Of a stretch of DNA of 64,000 nt, positions 57,153-64,000 are shown piece by piece; within the stretch, counting starts at the first letter, position 1; each line of letters starts with the position of its first letter. Where the stretch lies: the NCBI GenBank assembly GCA_034522155.1, contig JAXHLP010000003.1:124001-188000 (forward strand), read 5' to 3'. Under the pieces are notes generated by a model. That model saw nothing but the letters and a program-made list of their open reading frames with translations, was not told the origin of the DNA and did not search any database. This DNA comes from Salinilacustrithrix sp034522155. Lineage in GTDB: Bacteria > Actinomycetota > Acidimicrobiia > Acidimicrobiales > Salinilacustritrichaceae. Position numbers and translations under genes: made by a program.

Positions 57153-57265
57153 GCTCTGGGCCCTCGATTCGGTGCCATGTGACCGACCTGGGGGTCCAGA
57201 GCACGAACGATGGCCGCTCTGGACCCTCGGATCGGTGCACGTGCACCGATCTGGGGGTCCAGAAC
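57153..57265. repeat. Two palindromic 50-base repeats downstream of nuoN, cluster 2
   Basis: Two related 50-base units (57153-57202 and 57216-57265) are separated by 13 bases. The second contains the perfect 22-base palindrome GATCGGTGCAC/GTGCACCGATC and outer arms GCTCTGGACCC/GGGTCCAGA. The first is a degraded copy with the same arms but imperfect centre. The second starts 2 bases after the nuoN stop. The rest of 56971-57267 (297 bases) has no supported gene. Confidence 0.75.
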
Positions 57266-57267
57266 CC

Positions 57268-58833
57268 TCAGCCGGGGAACTGGACGAGGACGGCGGTGGC
57301 GTCGGCGGCGGGCCCGGTGAGGACGTGGGGGAAGAAGCCCACGCCGAGGGTGACGGCCAGGCACAGCGCCAGGGCGATGCCGGCACCGACCGGGACCGGG
57401 AACCTGGACTTGTCGGGCACCTCGTCGTCCTCGTCGACCATCCACATGGCCACGGTGATGCGCAGGTAGAGGAAGGCGGCGATGACCGCGGTGAACATGG
57501 CCACCATGGCCAGCGGGAACGAGCGGGCGTCGACCGCGGCCGAGATGGCGTAGAACTTGGCGAAGAAGCCGCTGGTGAAGGGCACGCCGGCCTGGCTGAA
57601 CAGCAACAAGGAAAACACCACCGCGAGCACGGGGCGGGCCTTGGCCAGACCCTTGTAGTCGTCGACCTGGTGTTTGCCGTCGCCCTCGCGCCCCACGATG
57701 CCGATGACGCCGAAGCTGCCGGCGACCAGGAACGTGTACGAGGCCAGGTAGAAGAGCACGGCCTCGACGCCCCGCTCGGTGGCGGCCTGGACGGCCATGA
57801 GGATGAAGCCGGCGTGGCTGATCGACGAGTAGGCCAGCATGCGCTTCACGTCGGTCTGGACCACGGCCATGACCGAGCCGACCACGAGCGTGAGCAGCGC
57901 CAGGGCGTAGAGGATGGGCTGCCACTCGACCCGGAAGGTGTCGAAGCCGAGGTAGAAGACCCGCACCAGGCCGGCGAAGCCGGCGGCCTTCACGCCCGAG
58001 GCCATGTAGGCGACGACGGGTGTGGGCGAGCCCTGGTAGACGTCGGGCGTCCAGGCGTGGAACGGGGCGGCGGCCACCTTGAAGCCGAGACCGACCAGCA
58101 GCATGGCCATGCCCGCCAGCAGCAGGCCGTTGTCGAACAGCGCCGTGCCCGACAGGAAGTCGAGGATCTCGACCAGGTTCGTCGAACCGGTGGCGCCGTA
58201 GGTCAGCGCGATGCCGTAGAGCATGAACGCCGACGCGAACGAGCCGAGCACGAAGTACTTGATGCCGGCCTCCTGGGAGGTGAGCCGGCGCAGGTGCATG
58301 GCGGCGAGCACGTACGCGGCCAGCGACAGGATCTCGAGGCCGAGGAACAGGACGATGAGGTCGTTGGCGCCGGCCATGAGCACGCCGCCCGAGGCCGACA
58401 GCAGCACGAGGATGTAGAGCTCGGGCCCGTCGAGGTTCTCCCGTCGCAGGTACCCGTCGGCGAGCAGCGACGTCAGCACGACCGACGCGCAGATCACCAC
58501 GGTGACGAACAGGGCGAAGCCGTCGACGCCGAGGGCGCCGGCGAGCACCGAGTACGGGCCGCGGTCGGCGTCCTGGACCCGCTCCCACAGCGGCCAGGTG
58601 GTGAACGCCGCGCCGATGGCGGCGCACGAGGTCACGAGCGGATAGAAGCCGTCGAAGGGCTTCCAGCGCGTGAGGGCCTGCACGAGCATGAGACCCATGG
58701 CCGCGCCGGTGAGGATCAGCAGCGGCAGGACGGCCGACCACTCGACATCGGGCGTGGCGATCGGGTCGAACACCTCGTCGGCCGACTGGATCGGGGCCGC
58801 GAGCAGCGCGGGCAGCGCAGCGAGACCCGTCAT
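57268..58833 (-). CDS. nuoN: NADH-quinone oxidoreductase subunit N, complex I cluster 2
   Basis: This second NuoN has 521 residues. Motifs: LFLGLEILSLAAYVLAAMHLRR with the key Glu, FKVAAAPFHAWTPDVYQGSPTPVVAYM with the buried Lys and FSQAGVPFTSGFFAKF. It differs clearly in sequence from the nuoN of cluster 1, so the two sets are not a recent duplication. ATG 58833 shares one base with the nuoM stop (TGATG). It is the last gene of cluster 2. Confidence 0.96.
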   Translation of the reverse strand: MTGLAALPALLAAPIQSADEVFDPIATPDVEWSAVLPLLILTGAAMGLMLVQALTRWKPFDGFYPLVTSCAAIGAAFTTWPLWERVQDADRGPYSVLAGALGVDGFALFVTVVICASVVLTSLLADGYLRRENLDGPELYILVLLSASGGVLMAGANDLIVLFLGLEILSLAAYVLAAMHLRRLTSQEAGIKYFVLGSFASAFMLYGIALTYGATGSTNLVEILDFLSGTALFDNGLLLAGMAMLLVGLGFKVAAAPFHAWTPDVYQGSPTPVVAYMASGVKAAGFAGLVRVFYLGFDTFRVEWQPILYALALLTLVVGSVMAVVQTDVKRMLAYSSISHAGFILMAVQAATERGVEAVLFYLASYTFLVAGSFGVIGIVGREGDGKHQVDDYKGLAKARPVLAVVFSLLLFSQAGVPFTSGFFAKFYAISAAVDARSFPLAMVAMFTAVIAAFLYLRITVAMWMVDEDDEVPDKSRFPVPVGAGIALALCLAVTLGVGFFPHVLTGPAADATAVLVQFPG

Positions 58834-60682
58834 CACTCCCCCTCTCCGTCGTCCGGGTCGTCGCCGTCCTCGACCTCGCCGTCCGACGTGCCGGCGGAGT
58901 CGGCGGAGTCGGCGGAGTCGGCGATCGTGCCGCTGAAGCCGCTGGTGGCCGCGTCGGGCTCGTCGAAGTCGGTGGCGTCCTCGATGTGTTGGACGAGGGA
59001 CGACACCGACGGCTCGATCCGCTCGAGCACCGGCTTGGGGTAGACGCCCATGAACACGATGACGCCGATGAGCGGCGCCATCCAGGCGAACTCGGTGAGC
59101 TTCATGTCGGGGGTATCGAGATCCTCTTCGGTGGGTTCGCCGTGGAAGACCCGCTGGTAGGCCCACAGCAGGTAGAGGGCGGCGAGGATCACGCCGCCGG
59201 CGGCGACGACGGCCCACCACTTGGCGGTGAGGTACGCGCCGGCGAGGATCAGGAACTCGCCGACGAAGCCGTTGAGGCCGGGCAGACCGATGGAGCTGAG
59301 CATCACGAGCGTGAACACGCCGGCGAGGACCGGCGCCGACTTCTGCAGGCCCGACAGCGCCGAGATCTCCCGGGTGTGGCGCCGATCGGAGATCAGCCCG
59401 ACGAGGAGGAACAGGGCGCCGGTGGACACGCCGTGGTTGACCATCTGCAGGATGCTGCCCTGGAGGGCCTGGGTGGTCAGGGCGAAGGTACCGAGGGCGA
59501 TGAAGCCGAGGTGGGCCACCGACGAGTAGGCCACCAGCCGCTTGAGGTCCTTCTGCATGGTGGCGACGACGGCGCCGTAGACGATGCCGATGACGCCGAG
59601 GGTGAGGAACACCGGCGCGAAGAACAGCGACGAGTCGGGGAACAGGTAGAGGCCGAAGCGGATCAGGCCGTAGGTGCCGAGCTTGAGCAGCACGCCGGCC
59701 AGGATCACCGAGCCGGCCGTGGGCGCCTGGGTGTGGGCGTCGGGCAGCCACGTGTGCAGCGGGAACAGCGGCACCTTGACCGCGAACGCCAACGCGAAGG
59801 CGAGGAAGATCCACTTGGGCGCGGTCCAGTCGAACGGGTTCCACGAATCGGCGTTCGGGTCGGCGACCACCTCGCCGGCCTGCTGGGCCTGGAGGGTCTC
59901 GGCCCGGTTCTCGGCCAGCTCGACCACGTCGAAGGTGAGCTGATCACCCTCGTCGATGGTGGCCTCGAGCTCGTCGATTCGCTCGGTGATCTGCGGGTCG
60001 ACCTGGGCGCCCTGGGCGAGCTGCTGCTGCGCCACCTGCTCGAGTTGGATGAGCTGCTGCTCGGCCTGCTCGACCTCGGGCTGGTTGGCGTCGCGGTCGA
60101 CGAACGCAAGGGCCAGGATCGCCACCAGCATCAGGGCCGAGCCGAACATCGTGAACAGGAAGAACTTCAGCGCGGCGTAGACCCGGTCGCCGTAGCCCCA
60201 ACCCCCGATGAGGAAGTACATCGGGACGAGCACGACCTCGAAGAAGATGAAGAACAAGAACAGGTCGAGCGCGGTGAACGCGCCGATGCAGCCGGCCATC
60301 AGGACCAGCAACCACGCGTAGTACGCCTTCGGGTCCTTCTTCGGCGTCACGGCCACGAAGGTGAGCGGGAACAGCAGGCCGGTGAGCACCACGAGGAACA
60401 GCGAGATGCCGTCGACGCCGAGGTGCCACTGGATACCGAACTCCTCGATCCAGGTGTGGGTCGTCTCGAACTGGAAGCCGCTGTCGCCGCGGTCGAAGGC
60501 GGCCAGCATCCAGACCGTGAACGCACCGGTCGAGCCGGCGAAGAGCAGGGCGACGAGACGCAGCAGCTCGGCACGACGCTTGGGCATCAGCGCCACGACG
60601 GCCGCGCCCGCGAGCGGCACGAGGATCGAGGCCGTCAGCAGCGGGAAGCCGATGTCGGCCGCGAGGACGAGGGTGGACGACA

Positions 60683-60683
<1 letters not shown>
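58833..60683 (-). CDS. nuoM: NADH-quinone oxidoreductase subunit M with a coiled-coil-like insertion, cluster 2
   Basis: The 616-residue product has all NuoM motifs: FFEVVLVPMYFLIGGWGYG (Glu149), FAVKVPLFPLHTWLPDAHTQAPT and SSIGLPGLNGFVGEF. Between the segments ending about residue 195 and beginning about 290 it carries a Gln/Glu-rich insert (EQAEQQLIQLEQVAQQQ...ERIDELEATIDEGDQL) that cluster 1 NuoM lacks. An acidic C-terminal tail of about 50 residues follows. The insert looks able to form a coiled coil. Confidence 0.96.
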
Positions 60684-62659
<1,976 letters not shown>

Positions 62660-62669
62660 TGCGCTTGCC

Positions 62670-62981
62670 CTATCCCTTGAGGAGCGCCAGGTCGTCGGCG
62701 GTCGCGGACGGTCGCTTGCGGAGGATGGCGACGATGATCCCGAGCCCGACCACGACCTCGGCCGCGGCCACCACCAGCACGAAGACCACCACGGCCTGGC
62801 CGCCGATGTCGTCGAGCATCCGGGAGAACGTGACGAAGGTGAGGGTGACGGCGTTGAGCATGAGCTCGACGCACATGAACATCACCAGCGGGTTGCGGCG
62901 CACGAGCAGGCCGACCGCGCCGATCGCGAAGATCATCGCGGCGAGGATCAGGTACCAGGCCGGTTCGACTGCGGCCACCAT
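62670..62981 (-). CDS. nuoK: NADH-quinone oxidoreductase subunit K, cluster 2
   Basis: The 103-residue product has MFMCVELMLNAVTLTFVTFS with one membrane Glu and VLVVAAAEVVVGLGIIVAILRKR with the other, as in NuoK. The start is ATG 62981, sharing one base with the nuoJ stop; GTG 62984 just upstream would give one more residue. The C-terminus is ADDLALLKG. It is followed by nuoL after 10 bases. Confidence 0.96.
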   Translation of the reverse strand: MVAAVEPAWYLILAAMIFAIGAVGLLVRRNPLVMFMCVELMLNAVTLTFVTFSRMLDDIGGQAVVVFVLVVAAAEVVVGLGIIVAILRKRPSATADDLALLKG

Positions 62982-63655
62982 CACGTCGTCGCCTCCTCGT
63001 CGGCGGTGTCGGCCGTCTGGTCCCCGCCCCCGGCATCGGCCTCGTCATCCGTGCTGTCGGACGAACGCGGAGCATTCGTCGAGCGACGAGGCCCGTCAGG
63101 GCCGACGGAGCCGAGCCCCTCGATCTCGAGCTCGTCGGCCTTGCGGTTCTTGCGGGCCAGCATCACCGCGCCGACCACGGCGATCACCAGCAGGACCGAG
63201 GTGACCTCGAAGGCCAGCAGGTAGCGGGTGAAGATGACCTCGCCGAGGAGCTCGACCCCGTAGCCGTCGCCGGACAGCGGGCCGAGGTTGGCGACCTGGC
63301 CGGTGGCCTCCCACCCGGCGGAGGCCAGCGCCAGCACCGGCAGGGCGAAGACCGCCACGCCGACGACGACCGCGGCGGCGCGCTGGCCCACGATCGGCTC
63401 GATGCTGAGGTTCTCGGACTGGTCGACGCCGAGGAGCATGATCACGAAGAGGAACAGCACGACGATGGCACCGGCGTAGACGATGACCTGCACGGCGGCG
63501 AGGAAGTTGGCGTTCTGGGCCACGAACAGCACCGCGACACCGAAGAGCGTCCCGACCAGCGACAGCGCGGAGTGCACCGGGTGCCGGGCCAGGACCACGC
63601 CGAGCGCGCCCACGAGACAGGCTGCGCCGGCGACGAGGAAGACGAAGGTCTCCAC
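62981..63655 (-). CDS. nuoJ: NADH-quinone oxidoreductase subunit J, cluster 2, with repeat-encoded tail
   Basis: GTG 63655 gives 224 residues. The first about 175 show NuoJ membrane segments, with NFLAAVQVIVYAGAIVVLFLFVIMLLGVD as signature (quoted in part as VQVIVYAGAIVVLFLF). The last about 45 residues (VGPDGPRRSTNAPRSSDSTDDEADAG) are hydrophilic. Part of that tail is encoded by a hairpin repeat of the family A/B type, so a repeat appears to have become coding. The stop overlaps nuoK. Confidence 0.94.
   Translation of the reverse strand: METFVFLVAGAACLVGALGVVLARHPVHSALSLVGTLFGVAVLFVAQNANFLAAVQVIVYAGAIVVLFLFVIMLLGVDQSENLSIEPIVGQRAAAVVVGVAVFALPVLALASAGWEATGQVANLGPLSGDGYGVELLGEVIFTRYLLAFEVTSVLLVIAVVGAVMLARKNRKADELEIEGLGSVGPDGPRRSTNAPRSSDSTDDEADAGGGDQTADTADEEATT
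63060..63112. repeat. Composite family A/B hairpin inside nuoJ coding sequence
   Basis: GACGAACGC-GGA-GCATTCGTC (63060-63080) is a family B hairpin with one mismatch. It is followed by GCGACGAGGCCCGTCAGGGCCGACGG, which matches the first hairpin of family A. The reading frame of nuoJ passes through both without a stop. In minus reading the order is family A half, then family B. It encodes about 17 residues of the NuoJ tail. Confidence 0.75.
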
Positions 63656-64000
63656 TAGTGCGTCCCCTCCTCGGTGTCGTCGTCGGTGGCGTCATCGCTG
63701 CCGGCGACGCCGCGTGCCGTCCCCGGCTCGAACACCAGGTCCTCGGCCGGGTCGTGGCCATCCGCGGTCTGTCCCAGCTCGGCCGGTCGTTCGCCGTAGC
63801 CGAGCTCGGCGGCCCAGGCCACGATGCCCTCGAAGTCGGCATCGCCGGACGGTGACGTGGCCCGCATCCAGGCCGAGGTGTGGTTCTCCACCAGCTCGTG
63901 GTCGGTCCAATCCTCCCACGGCAGCTGCTGGGCCCGGCCGTCGTCGTCGACGACGAGCTCGTCCTTGGTGTAGATCGCGTCCTGGCGGTTCGTGAAGCTG
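63655..64000 (-). CDS. nuoI: NADH-quinone oxidoreductase subunit I, C-terminal part, cluster 2 (runs off window)
   Basis: Only the last about 114 codons are visible. The start of the visible part reads SFTNRQDAIYTKDELVV, matching the conserved C-terminal segment that follows the second iron-sulfur motif of NuoI. About 95 further residues follow, with LPWEDWTDHELVENHTSAWMR and then an acidic end, much longer than usual. The stop TAG overlaps the nuoJ GTG by one base. The iron-sulfur motifs themselves lie outside the window. Confidence 0.85.
   Translation of the reverse strand, partial: SFTNRQDAIYTKDELVVDDDGRAQQLPWEDWTDHELVENHTSAWMRATSPSGDADFEGIVAWAAELGYGERPAELGQTADGHDPAEDLVFEPGTARGVAGSDDATDDDTEEGTH

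Overview
The window reads as chromosomal DNA of a high-GC actinobacterium. The actinobacterial RpoC start, the long acidic tails on ribosomal proteins and the overall protein style fit the class Acidimicrobiia best (Ilumatobacter/Iamia-like); that placement is inference from protein character, not from a marker-gene tree. Almost everything is on the minus strand, so transcription mostly runs from high to low coordinates. Many adjacent genes overlap by 1 or 4 bases (TGATG, ATGA, GTGA).

Region 1 (1-31,037) is an information-processing block. In transcription order it holds tRNA-Thr, tRNA-Met, tuf copy 2, an ECF sigma/anti-sigma pair, tRNA-Trp, secE-nusG, rplK-rplA, rplJ-rplL, rpoB-rpoC, rpsL-rpsG-fusA-tuf copy 1, rpsJ, and rplC-rplD-rplW-rplB-rpsS-rplV-rpsC-rplP-rpmC-rpsQ-rplN-rplX-rplE-rpsZ-rpsH-rplF-rplR-rpsE (cut by the window edge). 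Two things break the textbook order: a plus-strand prmA-like gene and a small ORF split rpsJ from rplC, and a plus-strand enoyl-CoA hydratase gene lies between rpoC and rpsL.

Region 2 (31,100-42,784) is mixed housekeeping: an SMC/RecF-like membrane protein with a degenerate P-loop, a GNAT acetyltransferase, a lipoprotein, tRNA-Tyr, YajQ, a HAD phosphatase, a frameshifted CHRD lipoprotein gene, acetyl-CoA synthetase, a nitronate monooxygenase-like enzyme, a two-gene ABC exporter, and a MidA/NDUFAF7-family methyltransferase.

Region 3 (42,882-64,000) is respiratory. One complex I operon is complete for nuoABCDHIJKLMN but has no nuoEFG. After a short envelope block (L,D-transpeptidase, HtrA-like protease, a secreted protein) comes a second, divergent set nuoI(partial)-J-K-L-M-N running off the window. 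The MidA-family gene directly follows the first nuo operon and probably serves complex I assembly.

The most interesting unexplained signal is a set of short intergenic hairpin repeats. Family A begins at or just after the stop codons of unrelated genes (rpmC, rpsJ, rpoC, rplA, anti-sigma, acs, nuoN), always in the same orientation. Family B is built on the inverted repeat GACGAATGC/GCATTCGTC. Family C lies in the rpoB-rpoC and nuoD-nuoH gaps. Stems differ between copies but stay complementary, and many hairpins close on GCGAAGC or GCGGAGC. One composite copy is translated in frame inside nuoJ2. I saw no CRISPR array, insertion sequence, prophage or rRNA gene.
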